Shown here: piece by piece, positions 1 to 8,453 of the stretch
Layout: each line of letters begins with the position of its first letter
How positions within the stretch are numbered: position 1 is the first letter of the stretch
Assembly (NCBI RefSeq): GCF_900107965.1
Contig: NZ_FNVU01000013.1
Location: 62,001-126,000 of the forward strand
Direction: 5' to 3'
DNA: 64,000 nt
Origin: Actinacidiphila yanglinensis
Lineage (GTDB): Bacteria > Actinomycetota > Actinomycetes > Streptomycetales > Streptomycetaceae
Position numbers and translations under genes: made by a program
The notes under the pieces: generated by a model
What the model was told of the DNA's origin: nothing
What the model saw: the letters and a program-made list of their open reading frames with translations, nothing else
Databases searched by the model: none

Positions 1-807
1 CACGCCGCCGCGCTGGGCGTCACCAACGAGGAGACCGCCACGTGGCGGGACGCCGCCGCGGCGATGACGGTGCCGTTCGACGACGAGCTGGGCGTGCACG
101 AGCAGTCCGCGGGCTTCACCCGGCACGAGCGCTGGGACTTCGACGGGACCGACCCCGAGCACTACCCCCTGCTGCTGCACTACCCGTACTTCGACCTCTA
201 CCGCAAGCAGGTGGTCAAGCAGGCCGACCTGGTCCTGGCGATGTACCTGCGCGGCGATGCCTTCACCGCCGAGCAGAAGGCCCGGGGCTTCGCGTACTAC
301 GAGCCGCTGACGGTGCGGGACTCGTCGCTGTCGGCGTACTGCCAGTCGGTGATCGCCGCGGAGGTCGGGCACCTCCAGCTCGCCTACGACTACCTCGGCG
401 AGTCGGCGATGATGGACCTGAAGGACCTGGAGAACAACGCCCGCGACGGCCTGCACATCGCGGCACTGGCCGGCACCTGGACCGCGCTGGTGGCCGGGCT
501 CGGCGGGATGCGGCTGTTCGACCAGGACCCGATCCGCTTCGCGCCGCGGCTGCCGGACGCGCTGAGCCGGATCGCGTTCCGGCTGATGTTCCGCGGCCGG
601 CGGCTGCGGGTGGAGGTCACCCGCAGCACCGCGACCTACACCCTGGCCGACGGCGCGCCGATCGAGATCCTGCACTACGAGGACGCGTTCACCCTCACCG
701 CCGATCAGCCGGTGGTGCGGGAGCTGCCCTCCTTCGCCCACCAGGAGGCCCCCAAGCAGCCACCGAGCCGGGCGCCGAGGCGGCGCAAGGCCCCGCCGGC
801 CGGCTGA
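1..807 (+). CDS. glycoside hydrolase family 65 protein, 3' part (5' end outside window)
   Basis: The frame is open from base 1 and stops at 805-807, leaving about 268 C-terminal residues of a gene that starts before the window. They resemble the C-terminal half of GH65 enzymes, cytoplasmic inverting phosphorylases (or hydrolases) acting on alpha-glucosidic disaccharides such as maltose, trehalose or kojibiose. The VVKQADLVLAMYL helix (residues 71-83 of the fragment) and TVRDSSLSA (from 104) belong to the (alpha/alpha)6 catalytic barrel. A beta-rich region follows, then a basic Pro/Arg-rich tail. The ATG at 64 lies inside conserved sequence and is not the start. The catalytic acid should lie upstream and cannot be checked, so the substrate stays open. 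GH65 genes often sit next to a beta-phosphoglucomutase gene, which may be just outside the window. Confidence 0.85.
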   Translation, partial: HAAALGVTNEETATWRDAAAAMTVPFDDELGVHEQSAGFTRHERWDFDGTDPEHYPLLLHYPYFDLYRKQVVKQADLVLAMYLRGDAFTAEQKARGFAYYEPLTVRDSSLSAYCQSVIAAEVGHLQLAYDYLGESAMMDLKDLENNARDGLHIAALAGTWTALVAGLGGMRLFDQDPIRFAPRLPDALSRIAFRLMFRGRRLRVEVTRSTATYTLADGAPIEILHYEDAFTLTADQPVVRELPSFAHQEAPKQPPSRAPRRRKAPPAG

Positions 808-834
808 TCCCGATCCGGGCGGCGCGGCGACCGG

Positions 835-1818
835 CTACAGCCAGCCCCTGCGCTTGAAGAGGCGGTACAGCACCAGCACGGCCACGACCATCAGCGCGAT
901 CACCGCCGGGTAGCCCCAGACCTGCCGCAGCTCCGGCATGTGCTCGAAGTTCATGCCGTAGATCCCGGCGATCAGGGTGGGCACGGCGGCCATGGCCGCC
1001 CAGGCGGAGATCTTGCGCATGTCGTCGTTCTGCCGGACGCCGACCTGGGTGAGGTGCGCGGCGAGGATGTCGGACAGCAGCCGGTCCAGCGACTCGCCGG
1101 CGTCGCCCACCCGGGTCAGGTGGTCGGCGACGTCGCGGAAGAACGGCCGGCTGCGCGGGTCGGTGAACGGCATGCTCCCCGACGCCATCCGGGCCATCGG
1201 CTCGGCGAGCGGCCCGCTGGCGCGGCGGAACTCCAGCACCTGCCGTTTGAAGGCGTAGATGGTCGCGGCGGTGCGTGCCGCGTCCTTGCCGACCGGCGCG
1301 AACACCTTCTCCTCCAGTTCCTCCAGGTCGGTCTGGAGCTCGCCGGCGATGTCGAGGTAGTCGTCCACCACGTGGTCGCAGATCGCGTAGAGCACCGAGT
1401 CCGGGCCGTGCCTGAGCACCTCGGGTTGCGACTCCAGCCGGGCGCGCACGTCGGCGGCGGTGTGCGTCTCGCCGTGCCGGACGGTCACCACGAACGAGTC
1501 GCCGACGAACACCATCAGCTCGCTGGCGGTGACGGTGCCGCGGGCGTCGTCGTAGCGCAGCGGCCGGACCACGGCGAACAGCGACTCGTGGTAGATCTCG
1601 AGCTTGGGCCGCTGGTGCGCCTTGAGCACGTCCTCGACCGCCAGCGGGTGCAGCCCGAACTCCGAGGCGATGTGGTCGAACTCGCTCTCGGTGGGCTCGG
1701 TCACCCCCACCCACACGAACGCGTCCCCGCTCGCGCGGGCCTGGTCCAGCGCGTCCGAGAGGTCGTCCGGGGTGGGCGCGCGGCGGCCCTCCCGGTAGAT
1801 GGCGCAGTCGACGATCAC
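835..1818 (-). CDS. corA: CorA-family magnesium/cobalt transport protein
   Basis: A 327-residue protein of the CorA metal ion transporter family, homopentameric inner-membrane channels for Mg2+ (also Co2+/Ni2+). The N-terminal two thirds form the soluble alpha/beta funnel. The long stalk helix (ELQTDLEELEEKVF) leads to the first membrane helix, which ends in the signature YGMNF with GMN at 288-290. The short MPEL periplasmic loop follows, then a second helix (YPAVIALMVVAVLVLYRL) and a basic cytoplasmic end (FKRRGWL). Length and architecture are normal for actinobacterial members. The ATG at 1818 has an AGGAA-type site just upstream. It converges with the GH65 gene and appears to be monocistronic. 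Confidence 0.93.
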   Translation of the reverse strand: MIVDCAIYREGRRAPTPDDLSDALDQARASGDAFVWVGVTEPTESEFDHIASEFGLHPLAVEDVLKAHQRPKLEIYHESLFAVVRPLRYDDARGTVTASELMVFVGDSFVVTVRHGETHTAADVRARLESQPEVLRHGPDSVLYAICDHVVDDYLDIAGELQTDLEELEEKVFAPVGKDAARTAATIYAFKRQVLEFRRASGPLAEPMARMASGSMPFTDPRSRPFFRDVADHLTRVGDAGESLDRLLSDILAAHLTQVGVRQNDDMRKISAWAAMAAVPTLIAGIYGMNFEHMPELRQVWGYPAVIALMVVAVLVLYRLFKRRGWL

Positions 1819-1905
1819 GTGCTCATTCCTTCCTCGGCCGCCGGTGGATCTATCAGCCGGAACGGGAACGGCGCCTGGAGGGCGCCGACGGAACGGTCGG
1901 CCCGC

Positions 1906-3039
1906 TCAGCCGCCGGGTGCGGTGACCGCGGTCCCGCCCGGCGGCGTCTCGCCCACGGCACCGGCGGCGCCGGCGTCACCCGGGCCGCCGCCCGTACCGG
2001 CGGCCTCCGCTCGCGCCGCCCGCTCCGCCACGGCCCGCGCGTGCTCGACGTTGAAGTGGGCGCCGATCATCAGCGCGAGGTTGGAGAACCACAGCCAGAC
2101 CAGGAAGATCACGGTGCCGGCGAGCGGACCATAGAGCCGGTTGTACGTCCCCATGTGGGCGGTGTACGCGGCGAACCCGGCCGAGCCGGCCAGCCACAGG
2201 CCGACCGCGAGCGCGCCGCCGGGTGCCATCGCGCGCAGCGTCCGGGTGCCGCGCGGACCGGTGCGGAACAGGACCAGCACCAGCGCGGCGGCCACCACCA
2301 GCAGCAGCGGCCAGCGCAGCCCGCGCCAGGCCGCCTGCGCCGGTCCGCTCATGTGCAGCACGTCCCCGGCGCGGTGCGCGAGCGCGCCGGTCACCACGAG
2401 GCAGGCCGCGCTCGCCGTCAGCAGCACCAGGAGCGTCAGCGAGGTCAGCACCACCCGCGGGCCGGTGCGCCAGGCCGGCCGGCGGTCGTTCGAGCCGTGC
2501 ATGGTGTGCAGGGCGCGGCGGAAGACCGCCGCGTAGCTGGACGCCGACCACATCGCGCCGAGACCGCCGGCCACCGCCACCGACAGGGTCGCGGAGTGGT
2601 CGCGTGCCATGTCCTGGAGCGCGGAGGCCACCACGGGCCGCGACTCGGGGGGCAGCAGCGTGGTGACTCCGGCCGACAGGCTGCTGTCGGCCGGCCCGCC
2701 GGCGACGCCGAGCAGCGACACGGTCATCAGCAGCGCGGGGAACAGTGCGAGCACCGCGTAGTAGGTCAGGGCGGCGGCGCGTTCGGTGACGTCCTTGTCC
2801 CAGGACGCGGCCAGTGCCCGGACCAGGGTGCGGCCGAACCTCCACACCGCCCGGGTGCGGCGGAGTCGACCGCCGCTCTTGCGTACGTCGTGGGCGAGCG
2901 GCGGGACGGGTGCACCCGCGGCGGCCGGGGCGGGCACGGAACGTGCGGCTCCCCCGGAGGTCCGCGGGGCCGGTGCCGGCCGCTCCTTGCGCCACGTCCT
3001 GCGCCCGGCACGGTCAGCCGTGCCCCGGCTCCTCACCAC
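1906..3039 (-). CDS. YihY/virulence factor BrkB family membrane protein
   Basis: About 377 residues with a basic soluble N-terminus and six predicted membrane segments. The core matches the YihY/BrkB family: TERAAALTYYAVLALFPALL in the first helix, LGAMWSASSYAAVFRRAL, and YNRLYGPLAGTVIFLVWLW near the end. The family was once called RNase BN, an assignment since withdrawn; its function is uncertain (transport or envelope integrity have been proposed). The open frame extends upstream to 3711 but has coding character only from about 3040. I chose GTG 3039-3037, with GTG 3036-3034 as alternative, because GGAGGA lies at 3050-3045. The C-terminus is Gly/Ala/Pro-rich and probably disordered. Confidence 0.85.
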   Translation of the reverse strand: MVRSRGTADRAGRRTWRKERPAPAPRTSGGAARSVPAPAAAGAPVPPLAHDVRKSGGRLRRTRAVWRFGRTLVRALAASWDKDVTERAAALTYYAVLALFPALLMTVSLLGVAGGPADSSLSAGVTTLLPPESRPVVASALQDMARDHSATLSVAVAGGLGAMWSASSYAAVFRRALHTMHGSNDRRPAWRTGPRVVLTSLTLLVLLTASAACLVVTGALAHRAGDVLHMSGPAQAAWRGLRWPLLLVVAAALVLVLFRTGPRGTRTLRAMAPGGALAVGLWLAGSAGFAAYTAHMGTYNRLYGPLAGTVIFLVWLWFSNLALMIGAHFNVEHARAVAERAARAEAAGTGGGPGDAGAAGAVGETPPGGTAVTAPGG

Positions 3040-3202
3040 AGTGCTCCTCCGGCCGTCGTCCCGTGTGCCGGTCGTGTGCCCCGCGGTGGCCCGTTCATGG
3101 CGGTGTCGGCGCGTGCCCGCGCGCAGGCCCGTTTCCGGCGGCCGGCCGCGGGCACCCGGCGGAACAGGGGCCCCATCGGCCCCGTCCGCGAAGGGACACC
3201 CC

Positions 3203-3463
3203 ATGTCCGACCCCGCGTACCGGCGCACGCCGGAGCAGTCACCGGAGCAAGAGCTCGAGCGGAACACCCCCCTCCCGGAAGGGGCCGATCCGACCCTTCC
3301 CGAGCCGCAGCCACGCGACGCCGCCGAGTGGGGCCCGACACCGACGCCGATCCAGCAGCCCGTGCCCACACCGAAGGGCGCGAAGTCCGGGGCGGTACTG
3401 ATCGTGGCGGCGGTGCTGCTGGTGGCCCTGGTGCTGCTGCTCTTCGCCCTGCTGGACAGCTGA
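3203..3463 (+). CDS. small DUF6480-like protein with C-terminal membrane anchor
   Basis: An 86-residue protein starting at ATG 3203 with a GGGA purine run upstream. The first 60 residues are acidic and rich in Pro and Glu (EQSPEQELERNTPLPEG), ending in short TPTP/PVPTP repeats. A single hydrophobic helix follows (residues about 63-84, AVLIVAAVLLVALVLLLFALL) and the chain ends DS. This layout matches small Streptomyces proteins grouped as DUF6480: a disordered cytosolic part plus a tail anchor. No function is known. The last bases of the gene and the stop codon lie in a local duplication. The family name is from memory of the layout, so moderate confidence; the gene itself is well supported. 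Confidence 0.7.
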   Translation: MSDPAYRRTPEQSPEQELERNTPLPEGADPTLPEPQPRDAAEWGPTPTPIQQPVPTPKGAKSGAVLIVAAVLLVALVLLLFALLDS

Positions 3464-3508
3464 CCCGCCCGAACGGCCGTCCCCGCCCTGCTGGACAGCT
3501 GACCCGCC
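3445..3508 (+). repeat. 25-bp direct repeat duplicated across a stop codon
   Basis: The same 25 bases, beginning CGCCCTGCTGGACAGCTGAC, occur at 3445-3469 and 3484-3508 with a period of 39 bp. The first copy encodes the last residues and stop of the DUF6480-like gene; the second lies just after it. It looks like a recent slippage or duplication event. Confidence 0.9.
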
Positions 3509-3549
3509 GAGCGCACCGTCGGGCCGGCCGGCCTCCGCCTGGAATTACA

Positions 3550-3577
3550 TGAAGGCAAACTTTGTAGTTTGCCTTCA
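3550..3577. promoter_or_regulatory. perfect inverted repeat, probable MarR-type operator
   Basis: Arms TGAAGGCAAAC (3550-3560) and GTTTGCCTTCA (3567-3577) are perfect 11-bp inverted repeats around a 6-bp spacer. They lie 20 bp before the marR-type start and cover the predicted -35 element. Size and position fit autorepression by a dimeric MarR protein. The AT-rich content stands out from the surroundings. Confidence 0.85.
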
Positions 3578-3590
3578 CATCTACTACGCT
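3562..3590 (+). promoter_or_regulatory. predicted promoter of the marR-like operon, possibly leaderless
   Basis: TTGTAG (3562-3567) and TACGCT (3585-3590) are separated by 17 bp. Transcription would start about 3597, which is the A of the ATG. No ribosome site precedes that ATG, so a leaderless transcript is plausible, as is common in actinobacteria. The -35 lies inside the operator palindrome. Confidence 0.55.
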
Positions 3591-3596
3591 GGGCCC

Positions 3597-4016
3597 ATGA
3601 CCGAAACCGCCGATCTGGCGCAGTCCCTGCGGGAGATGTTCGGCCGGGCTCAGCGCGCGCTCCGCGAGCAGGGCGGCCGGCTGGGCCTGACCGCCAGCCA
3701 GTCCGAAGCACTGGGGTGCGTCGCCCGCGAGGGCCCGCTGAGCATCGGCGCCCTCGCGAAGCGGCAGCACGTCCGCTCCCAGTCCATGGGCGCGACGGTC
3801 GGCGTCCTCCTCGAACGGGGACTGGTCGCCGTCACGCCGGACCCCGACGACGGCCGCCAGAAGGTCGTCACCGTCACGGACGAGGCCAGGGCCCTCATCA
3901 CCGAGGGCCGCAGCGCGCGCACCGACTGGCTCACCAAGCAGCTCCAGGGCCTCTCGCCGGCCGAGGTGCGCACCCTCGCCGAGGCGCACACGATCCTCGA
4001 CCGCCTTTTCTCCTAA
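3597..4016 (+). CDS. MarR family transcriptional regulator
   Basis: A 139-residue winged-helix regulator. Residues 1-30 form the dimerisation helices (LAQSLREMFGRAQRAL). The DNA-binding winged helix spans about 45-100, with LSIGALAKRQHVRSQSMGAT as helix-turn-helix and VTPDPDDGRQKVVTVTDEA as the wing carrying the conserved D-D-R-K pattern. The C-terminal helices complete the dimer. An upstream in-frame ATG at 3549 falls inside the operator and is unlikely to be used. The gene is followed 8 bp later by an isochorismatase-like gene and then an MFS exporter. This is a common arrangement in which a MarR repressor releases a detoxification pair when a small aromatic or electrophilic ligand binds. 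The ligand is unknown. Confidence 0.92.
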   Translation: MTETADLAQSLREMFGRAQRALREQGGRLGLTASQSEALGCVAREGPLSIGALAKRQHVRSQSMGATVGVLLERGLVAVTPDPDDGRQKVVTVTDEARALITEGRSARTDWLTKQLQGLSPAEVRTLAEAHTILDRLFS

Positions 4017-4024
4017 GGAACTTC

Positions 4025-4606
4025 GTGCCCATCACCGCCCTCGACGACCGGACCGCCCTGATCGTCGTCGACCTCCAGGCAGGGAGCGTCGGCGTCGACA
4101 TGGCGCCCCATGCCGCCGCCGACGTCGTCGCCCGCTCGGCCCGGCTCGCCGACGCGTTCCGCGGCCACGGCCTGCCCGTGGTCCTCGTCAACGTCGCGGC
4201 CACCCCCGGCGTGCGCAGCGACCACAACCCCGAGGGCACGCCCTTCGTGATGCCCGAGCAGGCGCTCCCGGTCGCCCCCGAACTCGGCACGGGCGGCAAG
4301 CGGATCACCAAGCGCACCCCGGGTGCCTTCACCGGCACCGACCTGGAGACCTACCTCCGCGAGGAGGACGTCACCCAGGTCGTCGTCACCGGCGTCGCGA
4401 CCGGCGACGGCGTCGCCGCCACCGTCCAGCAGGCCTTCGAGCTCGGCTTCCACGTGACGACCCCGACCGACGCGATGAGCGACCCCGATCCGGCCCGGCA
4501 CGCGTTCTCGGTGGCCCACCACTTCCCGCAGCGCGCGGAGACCGGCGGCACCGAGGACGTCATCGCGCTGCTCGCCGCGCGCCCGGTGGGACACGCGGCC
4601 CCGTAG
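4025..4606 (+). CDS. isochorismatase-like hydrolase fold protein lacking the catalytic cysteine
   Basis: A 193-residue alpha/beta protein of the isochorismatase-like (cysteine hydrolase) superfamily, starting at GTG 4025 with AAGGA at 4015-4019, 8 bp after the marR stop. Active-site landmarks are Asp16 in ALIVVDLQ and Lys96 in ITKRTPGAF. The usual nucleophile cysteine, expected after the TGVAT turn, is Gly129 in VTGVATGDGVAAT. The protein therefore belongs to the subgroup without a nucleophile, and hydrolase activity should not be assumed. Position in the operon suggests a role linked to the MarR ligand, perhaps binding or modifying it. Confident of the fold; the reaction is unknown. Confidence 0.85.
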   Translation: MPITALDDRTALIVVDLQAGSVGVDMAPHAAADVVARSARLADAFRGHGLPVVLVNVAATPGVRSDHNPEGTPFVMPEQALPVAPELGTGGKRITKRTPGAFTGTDLETYLREEDVTQVVVTGVATGDGVAATVQQAFELGFHVTTPTDAMSDPDPARHAFSVAHHFPQRAETGGTEDVIALLAARPVGHAAP

Positions 4607-4709
4607 GACCGCCACCCGCCACCCGCCGAACCGCGGCCGTCCGCCGTCCCGAACACCCAGCGAAGAAACACCGATGCGCGCCCCGGGGGGTGCGGCAAGG
4701 GAGTCACGC

Positions 4710-6131
4710 ATGCCGTCGCAGACCTCGTCAACGGCGCCGGCCACCAGCCCGGCACGCGAGCGGGCCTTCTCCTGGCGTTTCCTGACGCCGCTGTACGTCG
4801 GCTCGGCCCTCAACCCGATCAACAGCTCGCTCATCGCCACCGCCCTGGTCCCGATCGCGCACGGCATCGGCGTGTCGATCGGGCAGACCGCCACCTTGGT
4901 GACGGCGCTGTACCTGGCCAGCGCGGTGGCGCAACCCACGGCGGGGAAGGCGGGCGAGGTCTTCGGCCCGCGCCGCGTGCTGGTCACCGGGATCGTGGCC
5001 GTCGGGGTGGGCGGGCTGGTCGGCGGGCTCGCCCGGAACCTGCTCGCCCTGCTGGTCAGCCGCGTCCTGATCGGCATAGGCACCTCCTGCGCCTACCCGA
5101 CCGCCATGCTGCTGATCCGCGAGCGGGCCCGCCGGACGGGCCTGGAGCAGCCGCCGGGCGGCGTGCTCGGCGGCCTGCAGATCGCCGGCGTCGCCACCGC
5201 GTCGCTGGGCCTGCCGGTGGGGGGTCTGCTGGTCAGCGGCTTCGGCTGGCGGGCGGTGTTCCTCGTCAACATCCCGGTCGCGCTGGCCGCGCTCGCCACC
5301 GCCCTGGTCTGGGTCGAGGCCGACGGGCCGCTGAAAGGGTTCCGGTTGCGCGAGGTCGCCTCGCGCCTGGACGTGACGGGGATCGCCGGCTTCGCCGCCG
5401 CGATGCTCGCCCTGCTGGTCTTCCTCTTCCAACTCCCCACCGCCCACTGGTGGATCCTCGCGCTCTCCCTCGTGCTGTGGACGGCCGACATCCTGTGGGA
5501 GCTGCGCGCGGCCAGTCCCTTCCTCGATGTCCGTCTGCTGGCCGCGCGCCCGGCGCTCACCAATACCTACGTGCTCTTCGGACTGGTCATGCTCTGCCAG
5601 TACGTCGTGCTCTACGGCGTCACCCAGTGGGTCGAGGCGGTGCGCGGCTACAGCGAGTCGGCCTCCGGACTCCTGCTGCTGCCGATGACCCTCGTCTCCG
5701 GGGTGGTGATCGCGCTGATCTCGCGCCGGAACATGGTGCGCGGCCCCGTCATCGCCGCCGCGCTGACCGCCCTGGCCGGCTCCGCCGGCGTGCTCCTGCT
5801 CGACTCCGGCGTCTGGATCGGCGTCGTCGCGCTGGTCACCTTCGTGTTCGGCGCCTCGACGGGCTTCGCCGTCGCCGGCTACCAGACCGCCCTCTACACC
5901 CACGCGCCGCCGGAGCAACTCGGCACCGCGGCCGGCCTGTTGCGGACCTTCGGGTATGTCGGCTCGATCGCGTCGTCCGCCATCACCGGGATCGTCTTCC
6001 ACCACCGGGTCAGCGACCACGGCATCCACCTCATCGCCTGGATCATGATCGGCATCAGCCTGGGCCTCACCGTCCTCACCCTGGCCGACCGGAGCCTGCG
6101 CGGCCGCACGGACCGTTCCGGCCGGACCTGA
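4710..6131 (+). CDS. MFS transporter, drug:H+ antiporter type
   Basis: A 473-residue major facilitator with about 12-14 membrane helices. Early motifs include STLPTAG-like GSALNPINSSLIATAL, and the loop after helix 2 reads GKAGEVFGPRRVLVTG, matching motif A. Motif C-like glycines occur in ASLGLPVGGLLVSGFGWRAVF. This resembles DHA2-type exporters. I chose ATG 4710, preceded by AAGGGAG at 4697-4703; ATG 4674 also lies in frame but lacks a good site. It is the third gene of the marR unit, 103 bp after the hydrolase-like gene, so it is probably the efflux component induced by the MarR ligand. Substrate unknown. Confidence 0.88.
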   Translation: MPSQTSSTAPATSPARERAFSWRFLTPLYVGSALNPINSSLIATALVPIAHGIGVSIGQTATLVTALYLASAVAQPTAGKAGEVFGPRRVLVTGIVAVGVGGLVGGLARNLLALLVSRVLIGIGTSCAYPTAMLLIRERARRTGLEQPPGGVLGGLQIAGVATASLGLPVGGLLVSGFGWRAVFLVNIPVALAALATALVWVEADGPLKGFRLREVASRLDVTGIAGFAAAMLALLVFLFQLPTAHWWILALSLVLWTADILWELRAASPFLDVRLLAARPALTNTYVLFGLVMLCQYVVLYGVTQWVEAVRGYSESASGLLLLPMTLVSGVVIALISRRNMVRGPVIAAALTALAGSAGVLLLDSGVWIGVVALVTFVFGASTGFAVAGYQTALYTHAPPEQLGTAAGLLRTFGYVGSIASSAITGIVFHHRVSDHGIHLIAWIMIGISLGLTVLTLADRSLRGRTDRSGRT

Positions 6132-6221
6132 CGCGCCCCACCGCGCCGCGCCCCGAAGCGTCACCGAACCGCCGCTTCCCCCGCCTTCCGCAGCCACGGG
6201 CGACGGTGACAGACTCTGCGG

Positions 6222-7625
6222 GTGCGCGACTACGACATACTGGTCATCGGTTCGGGTCCCGGCGGGCAGAAGGCGGCGATAGCCGCGGCCAAGCTCGGCA
6301 GACGTGCGGCGATCGTGGACCGCCCGGGAACGCTGGGCGGGGTCTCGCTGCACACCGGCACCATCCCCTCCAAGACGCTCCGCGAGGCGGTGCTCTACCT
6401 CACCGGGCTCAACCAGCGGGACATGTACGGGCAGAGCTACCGGCTCAAGGACGACATCACCATCGGCGACCTGACGTCCAGGACCGAGCACGTGGTCGGC
6501 CGCGAGGTCGACGTGATCCGCAGCCAGCTCAGCCGCAACCAGGTCGCGCTGCTGTCCGGCACCGGCCGGTTCCTCGACGAGCACACCGTCGCCGTCACCG
6601 ACGCCTCGGGCCGCGAGCGGGCGGTGACCGCGGACTTCGTGGTGGTGGCCACCGGCACCCGCCCGGCCCGCCCGGCGAGCGTGGAGTTCGACGACCGCAC
6701 GGTCCTGGACTCCGACAGCGTGCTGTGCATGGAGCGGGTGCCGCGCTCGATGGTGATCGTGGGCGCGGGTGTGATCGGCATGGAGTACGCCTCGATGTTC
6801 GCCGCGCTCGGCAGCAAGGTCACGGTGGTCGAGCAGCGGGAGGCCATGCTCGGCTTCTGCGACGCCGAGGTGATCGAGGCGCTCAAGTACCACCTGCGGG
6901 ACCTCGCGGTGACCTTCCGCTTCGGGGAGACCGTCGCGGCGGTGGAGCGGCACGAGCGCGGCACCCTGACGGTGCTGGCCAGCGGGAAGAAGATCGCCGC
7001 GGACGCGGTGATGTACTCCGCCGGGCGCCAAGGCCTCACCGAGGAACTCTGCCTGGAGCGAGCCGGGTTGAGCGCGGACAAGCGCGGCAGGATCTCGGTC
7101 GACGAGCACTACCGCACCGCGGTGCCGCACATCTACGCCGTCGGCGACGTGATCGGCTTCCCGGCGCTCGCCGCGACCTCGATGGAGCAGGGCCGCACCG
7201 CCGCGTACCACGCGTTCGACGAGCCGGTGCACGGCATGCCGGACCTCCAGCCGATCGGCATCTACACCATCCCCGAGATCAGCTTCATCGGCCGCACCGA
7301 GGACCAGCTCACCGACGCCTCGGTGCCGTTCGAGGTCGGCGTGTCCCGCTACCGCGAGCTGGCCCGGGGCCAGATCATCGGCGACGCCCACGGCATGCTC
7401 AAACTGCTGGTGTCGCCCGCCGACCGCAAGCTGCTGGGCGTGCACTGCTTCGGCACCGGCGCGACCGAACTCATCCACATCGGCAGCGCGGTGATGGGCT
7501 GCGGCGGCACCGTGGACTACCTGGTCGACGCCGTTTTCAACTACCCGACACTTGCGGAGAGTTACAAGGTCGCAGCGCTCGACGTCACCAACAAGATCCG
7601 CCAGATCGACCGGCTCGGGGACTGA
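6222..7625 (+). CDS. sthA: Si-specific NAD(P)+ transhydrogenase (soluble)
   Basis: A 467-residue FAD flavoprotein that exchanges hydride between NADPH and NAD+ in the cytoplasm. It has an N-terminal FAD Rossmann motif (DILVIGSGPGGQKAA), a second dinucleotide site (SMVIVGAGVIGMEYASMF), the FAD-binding IYAVGDVIGFPALA and a C-terminal dimerisation domain. Where lipoamide dehydrogenase has a redox disulfide, this protein reads HTGTIPSKTLREA with no cysteines, the hallmark of SthA. Start GTG 6222 gives the normal length. It stands alone between the MFS gene and the methyltransferase, with no strong hairpin nearby. Its role would be balancing NADPH made by pathways such as 6-phosphogluconate dehydrogenase. 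Confidence 0.93.
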   Translation: MRDYDILVIGSGPGGQKAAIAAAKLGRRAAIVDRPGTLGGVSLHTGTIPSKTLREAVLYLTGLNQRDMYGQSYRLKDDITIGDLTSRTEHVVGREVDVIRSQLSRNQVALLSGTGRFLDEHTVAVTDASGRERAVTADFVVVATGTRPARPASVEFDDRTVLDSDSVLCMERVPRSMVIVGAGVIGMEYASMFAALGSKVTVVEQREAMLGFCDAEVIEALKYHLRDLAVTFRFGETVAAVERHERGTLTVLASGKKIAADAVMYSAGRQGLTEELCLERAGLSADKRGRISVDEHYRTAVPHIYAVGDVIGFPALAATSMEQGRTAAYHAFDEPVHGMPDLQPIGIYTIPEISFIGRTEDQLTDASVPFEVGVSRYRELARGQIIGDAHGMLKLLVSPADRKLLGVHCFGTGATELIHIGSAVMGCGGTVDYLVDAVFNYPTLAESYKVAALDVTNKIRQIDRLGD

Positions 7626-7709
7626 CCGCCGCACCGCCATGCAGGCCCGCGACCCGGTCGTCCTGCCACCCGGCAAATCCGGTGCGGCCGGGCGCCGCCG
7701 CCTCCTACG

Positions 7710-8363
7710 GTGACCGGTCTGGACTGGCACGCCTGGCACAGCGCCTACGGCTCCCCCGACTCCGAGCTCACCCGGCGGCTGCGCACGGTCACCGCGCACA
7801 TCACGTCCGCCCTTGACGAAGCCCCGCCGGGACCGCTGCGAGTGGTCAGCGTGTGCGCCGGGGAGGGACGCGACATCCTGGGCGCCCTCGCCGGCCACCC
7901 GCGCCGGTCGGACGTCTCGGCCCGGCTGGTGGAGCTGGACCCCCGCAACACCGAGGCCGCACGCGAGGCCGCCGCCGCGCTCGGCCTCTCCGGCGTCGAG
8001 GTGGTCACCGGCGACGCCTCCCTCACGGACGCCTACCTGGATGCCGTACCCGCCCATCTCGTCCTCATGGTGGGCGTGTTCGGCAACATCTCACCCGCCG
8101 ACATCGAGCGGACCACCGGCTTCCTCGGTCACCTGTGCGCGCCCGGCGGTCTCGTCGTCTGGACCCGCAACCGCAAGGACCCCGACCTCTTCCCCCGGGT
8201 CTGCGGCTGGCTGGAGGAGCGCGGCTTCGAACGGGTCCGGATCTCCGAGCCCGGTGTACGCCAGGGAGTGGGCGTGCACCGCCGCACCGGCGCGCCCGGC
8301 CGACTCCCGTCCGGCGAGAGGATGTTCACCTTCATCGGCTACGACGTCCTGAACGCCCGCTGA
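7710..8363 (+). CDS. class I SAM-dependent methyltransferase, substrate unknown
   Basis: A 217-residue protein beginning at GTG 7710. Residues about 43-75 contain the SAM-binding motif I (RVVSVCAGEGRDILGAL), followed by an acidic strand (ARLVELDPRN) and GVEVVTGDAS, the usual order of a Rossmann-like methyltransferase. The N-terminus, WHAWHSAYGSPDSELTRRL, is typical of a family widespread in Streptomyces whose substrates are unknown. The C-terminal part (GERMFTFIGYDV) completes the sheet. No neighbour suggests a substrate: sthA lies upstream and a separately regulated secreted hydrolase downstream. Confidence 0.8.
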   Translation: MTGLDWHAWHSAYGSPDSELTRRLRTVTAHITSALDEAPPGPLRVVSVCAGEGRDILGALAGHPRRSDVSARLVELDPRNTEAAREAAAALGLSGVEVVTGDASLTDAYLDAVPAHLVLMVGVFGNISPADIERTTGFLGHLCAPGGLVVWTRNRKDPDLFPRVCGWLEERGFERVRISEPGVRQGVGVHRRTGAPGRLPSGERMFTFIGYDVLNAR

Positions 8364-8453
8364 CGCCGCCCGCGCGGCGCGGACTTCGTACCCGTACCCG
8401 CCGACTCCCGGGAAGCAACGGTGAGTTCGCGCCCGGGGCGGCGGTCGCGAGGA

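Noticed and set aside
940..3552. An 870-residue plus-strand open frame
   Set aside because: Antisense to the CorA and YihY genes, with repetitive Gly/Arg/His composition and no motif.
4728..8057. A 1109-residue open frame on the minus strand
   Set aside because: It is antisense to the MFS, sthA and methyltransferase genes, has low-complexity His/Arg/Gly/Ala composition and no domain; typical of high-GC shadow frames.
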